Source: Bacteroidota bacterium
GTDB lineage: Bacteria > Bacteroidota > Bacteroidia > Chitinophagales > Chitinophagaceae
Direction of reading: 5' to 3'
Length of the DNA: 64,000 bases
Assembly: GCA_018970395.1 (NCBI GenBank)
Contig: JAGWWM010000004.1
Span: forward strand, 1-64,000
Positions within the stretch are counted from its first letter, which is position 1. Each line of letters opens with the position of its first letter. A model generated the notes under the pieces. It had not been told where the DNA came from. It saw only the letters and a program-made list of their open reading frames with translations, and searched no databases. Of this stretch, positions 36,741-46,624 are shown piece by piece. The position numbers were made by a program, and so were the translations under genes.

Positions 36741-38695
36741 TATTTTTTTCTATCTGGCACCCATTCATAATCCAGTTGCCTTTTTTCCAGATTGGCAGCA
36801 ACTACCAGGATGCTTACCGGATCCCCGATTCTGAAAGAACGTCCGCTTCTTTTGCCAGTTAAGCGGTAGTCTTCTTCTACAAATATAAAATCATCTACAT
36901 GACTGATGGAAAGCAAACTTACCAGTCCTTCGCATTTGTGCTCAACTGTTTCTACCCAAAAACCAAAAGCAGCTACGCCGCTGATGACACCTTCAAATGT
37001 TTCTCCCACAAACTGACGCATATATTCAACCTGTTTGTATTTGTTGGCAGCACGTTCACTTTCCATAGCGGCACGTTCCCGCTCACTGCAATGCTTACAT
37101 TGCTGCTCCATTTTTTTATCCACTTTCAATGTTCCATTCAAACATTGTTCGAGTATGCGGTGTACCAGCACATCCGGATATCTTCGGATGGGAGAAGTGA
37201 AATGACAATAGTGCTTAAATCCTAAACCGTAATGCCCTGTATTGTTTGCCGTATAAACAGCTTTTGCCATCGTACGAATGCCAAGGGTTTCCAACACATG
37301 CTGCTCGGGTTTGCCTTTCACATCCCGCAGCATTTGGTTGAAAGAAGCAGCAATTTTTTCGGGTGAAGAAGTGTCAAAGGTATGTCCATACTTGCGTGCA
37401 AAAGCCGAAAAGATGCCCAACTTGGCTTCATCGGGCGTATCGTGAACGCGATACGGGAAAGGGATAGGCTTGTTATTCACTTGAAGTCCTCCGATATACA
37501 ATGCCACCTGTTTATTGGCCAATAGCATGAACTCTTCAATTAGCTGATGCGCGGCTTTACTCTCTTTTACCATAATACCAACTGGCACCTGTTTGTCATC
37601 CAAAACAAAACGCACCTCCTGCGAAGAAAAATTAATCGCTCCTTTTTGAAATCTTTCCGAGCGCAATTGTTGCGCCATTTGATTTAACAGAAGAATTTCA
37701 TCTCTATACAAACCCGCCCCGCTTTCAATAATATCCTGCACTTCTTCATAAGTAAAGCGATGATCGGAATGAATGAGTGTTTTGCCCAACCATACTGATT
37801 TTACTTCCGCATCCTTTGTCATGGTAAACACAGCGGAAAAAGTATATTTATCCTCATGCGGCCGCAACGAACACAATTCATTTGAAATTTTTTCCGGCAA
37901 CATCGGCAATACACGATCAGGCAGATAGACAGAAGTAGCGCGGAAATAGGCTTCCTCATCGAGGAGAGAACCGGGTGTAATAAAGTGACTAACATCTGCA
38001 ATATGTACCCCAACTTCGTAGGTACCATCAGGTAAGAATTGAATGGAGAGGGCATCATCAAAATCTTTTGCATCTACCGGATCAATGGTAAAAGTGAGTG
38101 TTTTGCGGAAGTCCTTCCTTTTTGCAATAGCTTCTTCCGTAATGCGATCTGACAGTCTTAATGATTCCTCCAATTGTTCGGGAGAGAACTGCAGGGTAAA
38201 GCCGGATTGCATCAGAATCTGCTTCATCGCAAGATCATTTTCCGCATCTGCAGTAATCAATTCTACAATAATCCCTTCCGGCATTTTCATTTTAGGTTCC
38301 CACTTTGAAAGCCGGGCAATTACTTTTTGCTGATGAGAAGCCCGATTCAGCGCCTCAAGCGGAATAGAAAAATCAGGCATAGGGCGCTCGGACTGCGCAA
38401 TAAAAAAAGCCTGCTGTTTGTGAATAGCAACATGTCCGATAAAAGTAAGCTGTTTGCGATGCAATACCCTCCGGATTACTCCTTCTGTTTTACCGCTTGA
38501 ACTCTGTTTCACAATTTCCACTTCCACCGTATCGCCGTGGAGGGCACAACCAAAATGCTGGGGTTTCACCATCACATCTTTTTGCAGATTGTCAACGGTT
38601 ACATAGCCCATGCCGCTTCGGGTAATTTCAATGATTCCCCGATGCAAACCATTACCGGGTGCTTTTACTTTTATTTTTTTCTTTTTGTTTTTCAA
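36740..38695 (-). CDS. rnr: ribonuclease R
   Basis: 651 aa; TIDPVDAKDFDDALSIQFLPDGTYEVGVHIADVSHFI, HFTSPIRRYPDVLVHRIL, C-terminal S1 domain. Confidence 0.93.
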   Translation of the reverse strand: MKNKKKKIKVKAPGNGLHRGIIEITRSGMGYVTVDNLQKDVMVKPQHFGCALHGDTVEVEIVKQSSSGKTEGVIRRVLHRKQLTFIGHVAIHKQQAFFIAQSERPMPDFSIPLEALNRASHQQKVIARLSKWEPKMKMPEGIIVELITADAENDLAMKQILMQSGFTLQFSPEQLEESLRLSDRITEEAIAKRKDFRKTLTFTIDPVDAKDFDDALSIQFLPDGTYEVGVHIADVSHFITPGSLLDEEAYFRATSVYLPDRVLPMLPEKISNELCSLRPHEDKYTFSAVFTMTKDAEVKSVWLGKTLIHSDHRFTYEEVQDIIESGAGLYRDEILLLNQMAQQLRSERFQKGAINFSSQEVRFVLDDKQVPVGIMVKESKAAHQLIEEFMLLANKQVALYIGGLQVNNKPIPFPYRVHDTPDEAKLGIFSAFARKYGHTFDTSSPEKIAASFNQMLRDVKGKPEQHVLETLGIRTMAKAVYTANNTGHYGLGFKHYCHFTSPIRRYPDVLVHRILEQCLNGTLKVDKKMEQQCKHCSERERAAMESERAANKYKQVEYMRQFVGETFEGVISGVAAFGFWVETVEHKCEGLVSLLSISHVDDFIFVEEDYRLTGKRSGRSFRIGDPVSILVVAANLEKRQLDYEWVPDRKK

Positions 38696-39789
38696 CTTTG
38701 AATTGTTTGTTGCTGAGGAAAATCAAAATGCTCCACAAATCTTTCGATGGAACGCATCAACACTTCTTCCTCGTTAAATAAAATTTCATGCTCAATCGGA
38801 ATGACAAAAATCGGCAAGCTCTTCAGTGCCTCTTTGAATTTAATCAGTCTAACCGCATCTTTTTCTGTCGTTAAAATCATCTTGTCCTTTCCGGTTAATT
38901 TTTGATACCGATGATGCAGCTCCTCCACATCATCTATGGTAAAGATATGATGATCGCCATAGCTCAGCTGGTCATACCCGTGCGCCTGTTCTGTCAGCAT
39001 TTTTTTGAGCGGTTCAAAATTGGCGATACCGGTTACGAGCAGCACATCAGTATATGCCGACAATGTTCGTGAAATCTGTTTATCCAAAAAATGATACGGC
39101 TTACCATATACAATTTTAGAAAATAAGACTTTCTGATGCGGCAACGGATTCATTTCATTTTTGATTTTTGCCGCCGCTTCGGCACTCAGGTTCTCCGGAC
39201 ATTTGGTTACCACAATGATATCCGCTCTTTTATAACTGCTTTTCTGATCTCTCAGATTGCCGGTAGGCAAATAAAAATCCCGGGTAAATAAATCGGCTGC
39301 TTCAGTAAGTAGGATGGAAAATCCAGGCTGTATACTGCGGTGCTGAAAAGCATCATCCAATAAAATGATTCTGGTATCAGGACGATCATGCAGGATTTGC
39401 GGAATGGCAACCACCCTTTCTTCTCCTACTGCAACAGGAACTGTTGGGAATTTTTGAAAGAACTGCATGGGCTCATCCCCAATTTCAATGGCGGTTGTCT
39501 GTTCATTTGCCATCAGATATCCTTTGGTTTTTCTTTTATAGCCTCTGCTAAGGACCGCGACAGGATATTTGTGAGCCAATCTTCTGATTAAAAACTCAAT
39601 CATGGGTGATTTACCCGTACCGCCCACGCTTAAGTTGCCAACGCAAATAATCGGAAAATTAAAATAAGCTGAAGTGAGCCATTGCTTATCAAAAAAATAA
39701 TTACGCAGATGAATGATTCCTCCGTAAATAAGCGCCACCGGCAGCAATACGATTCGAAAAGATTGTAAAAAGAAATTAGCCAAATTCAT
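38692..39789 (-). CDS. lpxK: tetraacyldisaccharide 4'-kinase
   Basis: 365 aa; VGNLSVGGTGKSPMIEFLI, VLSRGYKRKTKGYL, LLDDAFQHRSIQPGFSILL. Confidence 0.92.
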   Translation of the reverse strand: MNLANFFLQSFRIVLLPVALIYGGIIHLRNYFFDKQWLTSAYFNFPIICVGNLSVGGTGKSPMIEFLIRRLAHKYPVAVLSRGYKRKTKGYLMANEQTTAIEIGDEPMQFFQKFPTVPVAVGEERVVAIPQILHDRPDTRIILLDDAFQHRSIQPGFSILLTEAADLFTRDFYLPTGNLRDQKSSYKRADIIVVTKCPENLSAEAAAKIKNEMNPLPHQKVLFSKIVYGKPYHFLDKQISRTLSAYTDVLLVTGIANFEPLKKMLTEQAHGYDQLSYGDHHIFTIDDVEELHHRYQKLTGKDKMILTTEKDAVRLIKFKEALKSLPIFVIPIEHEILFNEEEVLMRSIERFVEHFDFPQQQTIQS

Positions 39790-40342
39790 ATATACGTTCC
39801 GGCGTGATGCAAAGATTTAAAGATATATCAAAATCATCAGTATCACTGATTTCTTTTAGGGGTTCAAAATAGGAAAGACCTATTTTCAGCGCCTTTGGAT
39901 TACAGTGCGCTAAAAACCGATCGTAATACCCTTTCCCGTACCCAACCCGATTTCCATTTTCATCAAAAGCCAGCAGCGGGACTAGAATCACATCAATTAA
40001 TTCAGGATGAATGATTTCGCCCTCCACAGGTTCCTCTACTCCCCATCTGTTTGGAAGAAGAATGGTGTTTTCATTATAAATCACCGCTTCGAGTTCATTG
40101 CCCTTGATGCGGGGAACCGCTTTAATCAGTTCAGGAAACTGAACCTCTAAATGGTGAACCAAATTATAGGGAGGTAATTCATGAAGTAAATCAGAAGAGA
40201 GGTAGTGATGAAGATATCGGATGGAAGGAAAGGAAAGTTTGCCAAAATGCCGCATTATATTCAGGAGCGCATTTTCTTTATCCGAAACCATTAATTCAGC
40301 TCTCTTTTGTTTAAAATGTTCACGTATCTGTTTTTTCTTCAT
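39776..40342 (-). CDS. 5-formyltetrahydrofolate cyclo-ligase; start moved to MKKKQIREHF
   Basis: VDVILVPLLAFDENGNRVGYGKGYYDRFLA motif. Confidence 0.9.
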   Translation of the reverse strand: MKKKQIREHFKQKRAELMVSDKENALLNIMRHFGKLSFPSIRYLHHYLSSDLLHELPPYNLVHHLEVQFPELIKAVPRIKGNELEAVIYNENTILLPNRWGVEEPVEGEIIHPELIDVILVPLLAFDENGNRVGYGKGYYDRFLAHCNPKALKIGLSYFEPLKEISDTDDFDISLNLCITPERIYEFG

Positions 40343-40883
40343 TAGAATCGGTTTGAGAAAAGATGGAAAAAACAGTCGTCCCGTAGTGCCGCTCTGCAAG
40401 AAAGTACGGATGATTTTTATATTGATTTCTTGGAGTGTGTTCCAGTACAAACCAACCTCCTTTTTTCAGAAGTCCGTGTTGAAAAACAAGGATGGGTATC
40501 TGATCTATAGTGGTCAATGCGTAAGGCGGACCCGCGAAAATAAAATCATAGGATGCGTTTGCCTGCGACATGAATTTAAACACATCCATTTTTACCAGCT
40601 GCAGCGGAACGCCCAGTTGCTTTGCCGTTTGTTGGATGAAAGCAGCCATAGCGGGATCTTTTTCCACAATGGTCAACTCCGCAGCGCCTCTGCTGGCAAG
40701 TTCATAACTGATACTTCCTGTTCCCCCAAACAAATCGAGTGTATGAATGCCCTCTAAGTTGAATTGATGATTCAGGATATTAAATAAACCGGTTTTCGCT
40801 ACATCGGTAGTCGGACGGGTGTAAGGCATTTTGGCGGGAGGACGGATCATTCTGCCGCCCAAAGTTCCACTTATGATACGCAT
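40320..40883 (-). CDS. rsmD: 16S rRNA (guanine966-N2)-methyltransferase RsmD
   Basis: 187 aa; MRIISGTLGGRMIRPP, RPTTDVAKTGLFNIL, TLDLFGGTGSISYELASRGA, FIFAGPPYAL. Confidence 0.9.
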   Translation of the reverse strand: MRIISGTLGGRMIRPPAKMPYTRPTTDVAKTGLFNILNHQFNLEGIHTLDLFGGTGSISYELASRGAAELTIVEKDPAMAAFIQQTAKQLGVPLQLVKMDVFKFMSQANASYDFIFAGPPYALTTIDQIPILVFQHGLLKKGGWFVLEHTPRNQYKNHPYFLAERHYGTTVFSIFSQTDSNEEKTDT

Positions 40884-41776
40884 GTCAGAATTCTGTCTAT
40901 ATGAGCAAGGGGTTGGGTAAAAGAAAATTCATCCGTTAGTGGGAACTTAAATTGCTGAACCGGAATCCAACTGATATTTCGGATATACTGTTTGAGTAAC
41001 CGGGTTATGGCGGATTCCGTATCTATAAAACCGTCCAGTTCAACTACAATGGTTTCGGGATCCAATGAAAAAGAAGCAATGATTTTTAATAAGAGATAGA
41101 GCATATCCTCGGGTGTTTCAAAAGGATACGACTGATGTAGTAACCACTTTTGTTCTTTTTGAACAGCGACAAACATAGTGTGCCCGATGACAGTCAACCT
41201 GATTAAAGCAGAAAGTCCTGCTGTTTGTAATTGGGTTGCTGCATACGGCATCCATACTACATTAGAAAATCGGGTTGTTACCGCATCAAAAAAATCTTTT
41301 TCAATCCCTTGCAGAAATTTCCCCTCCAAAGACGGCATGGGATATGGCTGGATGATTTCATCCGGATCAATACCCAGAGTAAAATTCCAACAGGCATTTT
41401 CTTCAGCAGCCGTTTTTAAAACTTCAGGAATAAAAATTGTCCTTGGGGAATAATGAACCACAAGCACCCGATTAAAGGAATGATGCAGCAGGTTTGCCGG
41501 CAAAAAGGATTTCAACTGATCCGCAAAAGAGCTATCACTTGATTTTCGGTCAAAGATCTTCCATTCGCAGACTGAAGATGTCGTTGTATTGTAAACAACA
41601 TAACCCCAGAATGAACGACTGTATTGAATCAGCAAAGCGTCATTGACTGAATAATCGGGGTTGGTATCCGTTACTATTTCGAAAAAAGGATGATGCACGT
41701 TCAATATTCTATGCAATAATAACGATAATTTCGCCAAAAATGATTTTGAAACAAGTGAAGTATGAATGAGGGACAA
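40871..41776 (-). CDS. DUF3822-like protein next to rsmD
   Basis: 301 aa; position beside rsmD and overall sequence resemble the Bacteroidota DUF3822 family; not confirmed by search. Confidence 0.6.
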   Translation of the reverse strand: MSLIHTSLVSKSFLAKLSLLLHRILNVHHPFFEIVTDTNPDYSVNDALLIQYSRSFWGYVVYNTTTSSVCEWKIFDRKSSDSSFADQLKSFLPANLLHHSFNRVLVVHYSPRTIFIPEVLKTAAEENACWNFTLGIDPDEIIQPYPMPSLEGKFLQGIEKDFFDAVTTRFSNVVWMPYAATQLQTAGLSALIRLTVIGHTMFVAVQKEQKWLLHQSYPFETPEDMLYLLLKIIASFSLDPETIVVELDGFIDTESAITRLLKQYIRNISWIPVQQFKFPLTDEFSFTQPLAHIDRILTCVS

Positions 41777-43111
41777 TATATCGCTCCAAAAAATGAGTAT
41801 GCGAATATTCTAAAGGTTTCCCTACCCGTGAGCATGGCACTGGTTATCCCTTTTGTCAATATACTGGCCAATAATTATTTCCTGGGCAAATTGGGTGAGC
41901 TTGAACTGGGCACAGCAGGCATTACCGGTGTATTTTATCTTTTGCTGGCAATGCTGGGCAACGGATTACACAATGCCATTCAGTCTATTATTGCCCGCAG
42001 AACAGGGGAAGGAAGAAAAAATGAAATCGGAAGAACTTTCGGTCAGGGAATGCAAATCAGTTTAGCATTTGCAGTGTTGGTCATTTTGCTAACCTACCTG
42101 TTGCTGCCTCTATTTTTACCGGCCATTTTAAAAAATCAAATCGTTTCAGCAAAAGCTCTTTCGTTTATTTATATCCGGCTTTGGGGAATTCCTTTTCTTT
42201 ATCTGTTTCAATTAGCGAATTGTTTTTTTATGGGAACAACCCACTCCCGTTTCATTGTATGGGGAACTATTTTTCAGGCAGGATTCAATATTTTGCTGGA
42301 TTATTTACTGGTATTCGGAAACTGGGGGTTTCCCAACTTAGGATTCAATGGTGCGGCATGGGCTTCGGTGATAGCAGAAGTTATTGGATTTATAGTCGCC
42401 TGGGTTGTAATGTATGTAAGAAAATTTCCTCAGCAATTTGAACTATTCAAGCATTTTAAGCGACATGCATATACCATTCGGCTGATTATTAAGACAGCCG
42501 CTCCATTAATGGCGCAATATGCAATCAGTATTTTCTGCTGGCTACTCTTTTATATGCTCATTGAACATCAGGGAGAAAGATCGCTCGCTATTTCAAATCT
42601 GATGCGGACATTGTTTAGTCTGACCGGAATTTTTATCTGGGCATTCGCTTCAGCCACCAATACTCTGGTGAGCTATAAAATCGGCAAGGGGGAAAAGGAT
42701 CAGGTAATTAGACTCGTTCATCAGATCACCCATCTTAGTTTGGGTATTTGTTTGTGCATTTTTATTACCTTAAATGTATTTGCTTCACAGGCATTTGAAT
42801 GGTTTGGGTTGAGTGATTCTTTTACACAGGATGGCATTCCGGTGTTACGAATTGTAAGTTTTGCGATTTTATTTCAGAGCGTTGCGGTCGTTTGGCTCAA
42901 TGCCGTTACCGGCACCGGTGATACGCGCGTCAATCTGTTGATTGAAATTGCCGCCATCTTCTTTTATGGGATTTATGTATATGCCGTCATTGAGATCTAT
43001 CACCTGAGTCTGTCCTGGGCATGGGCATCAGAAATTATTTATTGGGTATTTATATGGGGATTTGCAAAGGCTTACATGATTACCGGCAAATGGCGAAAGT
43101 TAAGTTATTGA
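41762..43111 (+). CDS. MATE-family efflux transporter
   Basis: 449 aa, about 12 TM; LELGTAGITGVFYLLLAMLGNGLHNAIQSIIARRTGEG. Confidence 0.9.
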   Translation: MNEGQYIAPKNEYANILKVSLPVSMALVIPFVNILANNYFLGKLGELELGTAGITGVFYLLLAMLGNGLHNAIQSIIARRTGEGRKNEIGRTFGQGMQISLAFAVLVILLTYLLLPLFLPAILKNQIVSAKALSFIYIRLWGIPFLYLFQLANCFFMGTTHSRFIVWGTIFQAGFNILLDYLLVFGNWGFPNLGFNGAAWASVIAEVIGFIVAWVVMYVRKFPQQFELFKHFKRHAYTIRLIIKTAAPLMAQYAISIFCWLLFYMLIEHQGERSLAISNLMRTLFSLTGIFIWAFASATNTLVSYKIGKGEKDQVIRLVHQITHLSLGICLCIFITLNVFASQAFEWFGLSDSFTQDGIPVLRIVSFAILFQSVAVVWLNAVTGTGDTRVNLLIEIAAIFFYGIYVYAVIEIYHLSLSWAWASEIIYWVFIWGFAKAYMITGKWRKLSY

Positions 43112-43860
43112 GGATTGGCGTTCCATATTTTCCAACTTTCCTCCGCCTGAATGATTAGCATTTCATGACCATTCAGAATAGTTGCTCCTTTCATTTCAGC
43201 TTGTTCTAAAAATAAAGTCTTGGCCGGATTATAGATTAAATCTACACATAGATGATTTACGTTTATGAATTGCATCGGAACCGGTGGACGGCTATGAATA
43301 TCCGGACTCATTCCAAGTGGTGTAGTATTGATGATTAAAAGATGTTCAGCGATGCCTGTTTCATCAAGCTCCTCATAGGCAATGTGTTGATAACCGGGCT
43401 TGCGCGAAACATATTGAAAAGAGATTTGTAATTGTTGCAGGACCCAGGCAACTGCTTTGGCAGCACCTCCGGTACCCAGGATTAGCGCTTTCTTATGAAT
43501 TGGCTTTAGGTAAGGCAGTAACATTTTTTCAAAACCGATTACATCGGTATTAAAACCGTACCGTTCACCATTGACGATTTTAATACAATTGCAGGCACCT
43601 ATATCTTTGACCACTTGACTGGAATGATTTAAAAAAGGAAGTACCGATTCTTTATAGGGAATCGTCACATTCAAACCGCAAAGTGTTGGTTGAGCGTGTA
43701 TCAATTCAGGGAAAGCAGCGATGTCGGCAATTGGAAAAAGTTCATAATGAACATTAGATATTCCTTCCTTCTGAAATTTATCCGTAAAGTATTTTTTTGA
43801 AAAGGAATGACTCAGCGGATAACCGATTAATCCGTATAATTTTTGCAGCGACTCTTTCAT
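43105..43860 (-). CDS. aroE: shikimate dehydrogenase
   Basis: 251 aa; YGLIGYPLSHSFSKKYFTDKF, CGLNVTIPYKESVLPFL, ILGTGGAAKAVAWVL, INTTPLGMSPD. Confidence 0.92.
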   Translation of the reverse strand: MKESLQKLYGLIGYPLSHSFSKKYFTDKFQKEGISNVHYELFPIADIAAFPELIHAQPTLCGLNVTIPYKESVLPFLNHSSQVVKDIGACNCIKIVNGERYGFNTDVIGFEKMLLPYLKPIHKKALILGTGGAAKAVAWVLQQLQISFQYVSRKPGYQHIAYEELDETGIAEHLLIINTTPLGMSPDIHSRPPVPMQFINVNHLCVDLIYNPAKTLFLEQAEMKGATILNGHEMLIIQAEESWKIWNANPQ

Positions 43861-43876
43861 TTACACTTTACAAACT

Positions 43877-44644
43877 TTATAAACTCTTATCCAAAAAGAA
43901 AAAGAAGGAATCCCCTCTCAAACCAACCCTCATAGCTTCCAGCGCAATGATTTCAGAAGGAGCAATATTGCCCAGATTGACATTGCAGCCCAGGAGATCA
44001 ATAAAATAAAGTTGTTGTGCTTTTTGAGGGGCTTCCCAAATGATTTTTTCACCCGGTATTTGGGTAAGAATTTCCTGCACCAGACCTTCTCTTACCTCTC
44101 CGCTTCCCCTATAAATACCGACATTGCCGGCTTCTCTTGCTTCAGCAATCACAAAGCTCGCTCCCGCATCCAACTCCGCCCGCATCAGCTCGATCCATTT
44201 ATAGGGAGGAATAATATGGGTTGCATCTTTGCTACCGACTTCACTTAACACGGTTCCGTATTGTGTAAGCTTTTCGATATAGCCACATTTTTCAGCGTGA
44301 GGAATGGTAATAGATCCATCACTGACCTCCATATACCGGATTCCATAATCCTTACACAGTTGAATATAATCTTCGAATTGATTTCTGATCAGGAAGGCTT
44401 CGAAAAGCGTACCGCCAAAGTAAACCGGAATATCATAGGAAGCATACAATTCAATTTTTTCTCTGAGGTTAGGCGTAACATAGGACGTGCCGAAACCGAG
44501 TTTTACAATATCGGTATGAATAGTAGCGATCGAAAGAAAATTTTTGGTTTCTTCCAGACTAAGCCCTTTGTCCATCACCATAGTAAGACCATTGGTTCTG
44601 GGCTTTGCTAACCTTTCCGGCATTTGATTCAGATGAAAGTTCAT
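43877..44644 (-). CDS. phosphosulfolactate synthase (ComA-like)
   Basis: 255 aa; KPRTNGLTMVMDKGLSLEE, DIVKLGFGTSYV, FGGTLFEAFLI, YMEVSDGSITIPH, FVIAEAREAGNVGIY. Confidence 0.83.
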   Translation of the reverse strand: MNFHLNQMPERLAKPRTNGLTMVMDKGLSLEETKNFLSIATIHTDIVKLGFGTSYVTPNLREKIELYASYDIPVYFGGTLFEAFLIRNQFEDYIQLCKDYGIRYMEVSDGSITIPHAEKCGYIEKLTQYGTVLSEVGSKDATHIIPPYKWIELMRAELDAGASFVIAEAREAGNVGIYRGSGEVREGLVQEILTQIPGEKIIWEAPQKAQQLYFIDLLGCNVNLGNIAPSEIIALEAMRVGLRGDSFFFFLDKSL

Positions 44645-44706
44645 GCCTGCAAAAATAAAGAACGCAGGCAGAAAGACAAGGATTGTTCATATTTCAATTC
44701 AATCTA

Positions 44707-46122
44707 TTACTTTTTCTTCTTGAATTGGGCAATAATTTCAATGGCTTTGGGGTGTTGCATAATTCTGGGACAACTGTCTGTCAGTTTTTTCAATTGACGC
44801 GAATCTGCACTCATCGCAAGTTCAAGCATAGAAAAAGCGGCTTTTGATTTGCCGGCGGAAAAAAGAATACCTACTTTATAGAATAGAAAAACAGGTTTAT
44901 TGGCGGTCGCCTCATATGCAAGACTGGCATAATCATCGGCTTTATCCCAATTTTCAGCTGCCATGAAACATTCAATCAAAGCTATCCATCCTTTAGGATT
45001 TTTAGGTCTGGCTTTTATGAATTTCGCAAAATAAGGTACAGCTTCCGCATATTGAAATTGAGCCGCTAAAGAAAAGCCCATGCCTAAGTTATAGTCGGCA
45101 TTGGAAGGACTTAAATGCAGGGCTTGCTCCAGTTGTTTGACAGCCTGAGAGAAGCGACCTTCATTATGATAGGTGCAGGCAACCTTGTAATAAAGTTTGC
45201 TGTCGGTAGGATTGAGATGAGAGGCTTTCCGGTAATGAAAACGAGCTTGTGCCCACTGTTTGAGTTTTTCGTAACAATAACCAATGGCATCATGTATTAC
45301 TTCTTCAGGACGACTCAACTCTAATACTTTCTCCAGCATTTCAATCGCATCCTTATATTTTCTCATCCGAATGTAGGCATCGCCCATATTGCGATAGGCA
45401 TAGTCCATTTTTTCATCAATGGCAATGCAATACATGTAGGCATCGATGGCCTTCTCATAAAGTTTCAAACCCTGATAAGCGGCAGCCAGATTGAACCAGG
45501 CCAGTTCAGAATAAGGATATTCATCAATAATTTGCTTATGAATACGGATGGAGGCTTCATTTCTGCCTGTAAAATCAGTCCAGAAACAAATTTTATACAA
45601 AGCCTCCTCATTCAAAGGATCTTCTTTGAGGATAAGCTCCAGACAATCAAATATCTTATCAAACTCTTCATAATCGTCATACACATCCGCCAGTTCAAAG
45701 AGCAACTCAATTCTGTCTTCCCCATCGAATTGTGGCATCACTCTTTCCAGAAATTCGATCGCCTGTTCTTGTTGATCGAGCGCAAGAAAGACTTCTGTTT
45801 TGAGAACACAGAGATCCGGGCTGATTCCATCCAGCATTTCGGCTCTGTCCAGTATATCCAGGGCTTCTTCATAGCGCCTGAAATCCAGTAATAAATCAGC
45901 TTTTTTAACCAGCAAAAGTCCTGAATAATTAAAAATGGAAATGCCTATTTCACAGGCCTGTAAAGCTTTATCCAGCTGCTCCTGTTCTTCAAAATGATGG
46001 ATGATTTTTTCAAACTGCTCTTCTTCCAGAAAAGCAGAAGATCTGCCGGTTTTAAGGTTTTCATATTGCCGGAGCAATTCCTCGAACGCCGCCTTATTGT
46101 CTTCCGGTAAACGCTTACTCAT
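44707..46122 (-). CDS. tetratricopeptide-repeat protein
   Basis: 471 aa with multiple TPRs (AWFNLAAAYQGLKLYEKAIDAYMYCIAID, AYRNMGDAYIRMRKYKDAIEMLEKVLEL). Confidence 0.9.
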   Translation of the reverse strand: MSKRLPEDNKAAFEELLRQYENLKTGRSSAFLEEEQFEKIIHHFEEQEQLDKALQACEIGISIFNYSGLLLVKKADLLLDFRRYEEALDILDRAEMLDGISPDLCVLKTEVFLALDQQEQAIEFLERVMPQFDGEDRIELLFELADVYDDYEEFDKIFDCLELILKEDPLNEEALYKICFWTDFTGRNEASIRIHKQIIDEYPYSELAWFNLAAAYQGLKLYEKAIDAYMYCIAIDEKMDYAYRNMGDAYIRMRKYKDAIEMLEKVLELSRPEEVIHDAIGYCYEKLKQWAQARFHYRKASHLNPTDSKLYYKVACTYHNEGRFSQAVKQLEQALHLSPSNADYNLGMGFSLAAQFQYAEAVPYFAKFIKARPKNPKGWIALIECFMAAENWDKADDYASLAYEATANKPVFLFYKVGILFSAGKSKAAFSMLELAMSADSRQLKKLTDSCPRIMQHPKAIEIIAQFKKKK

Positions 46123-46265
46123 ACAGGAGGATTTTTCTAAAGTTGAAAGATTTATTTAAATGTACGACATTCCGGTAAACATTTAGTTATGCACATGGCT
46201 GTTAACATTAAAATATCTTCCCAAAAATTTCGTTTTTAACAATGTATTCATTAAATTGCAGTACC

Positions 46266-46616
46266 ATGATTCAAAACATTTCAACATATACACTAAAAAC
46301 GATTTTAACAATTTTCGTTTTATCTGTTTTCGTTCAGCTTGCTTCTTCTTCCAGTTTAACTTCCGGGAAAACAAAGAAGAAAACAGCTGCCAAGTCCAAC
46401 GTATCCCATAGTTTATATCATAAAAGCGCTAATTTTTCCTTGCATGATGGATTTAAGTTAAAAGGTGTCTTCAGCACTTACAAAGAAAATACCGCTCATG
46501 TTACTTTTCGCATGCAATCTGCTTATTTTGAAAAAGGGAATTCCATCTACGTAATGCCGCTAAAGCAAAAAGTAATTTTAAGTAAGTTTAAAACTCCCGA
46601 AAAATCAATTTATTGA
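46266..46616 (+). CDS. small secreted hypothetical protein (about 116 aa)
   Basis: MIQNISTYTLKTILTIFVLSVFVQLASSSS signal-like N-terminus; Lys-rich; isolated + strand ORF between minus-strand genes. Confidence 0.55.
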   Translation: MIQNISTYTLKTILTIFVLSVFVQLASSSSLTSGKTKKKTAAKSNVSHSLYHKSANFSLHDGFKLKGVFSTYKENTAHVTFRMQSAYFEKGNSIYVMPLKQKVILSKFKTPEKSIY

Positions 46617-46624
46617 TTTTTTAC

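Noticed and set aside
40221-40757. 178-aa + ORF opposite rsmD/cyclo-ligase
   Set aside because: Antisense to two recognisable housekeeping genes.
46170-46192. TTTAGTTATG shared with the puuD/allB intergenic region (about 13758-13767), and GGTAAA..ACATTTAGT shared with 29620-29638
   Set aside because: Short AT-rich matches expected by chance in 64 kb; no common spacing or context.
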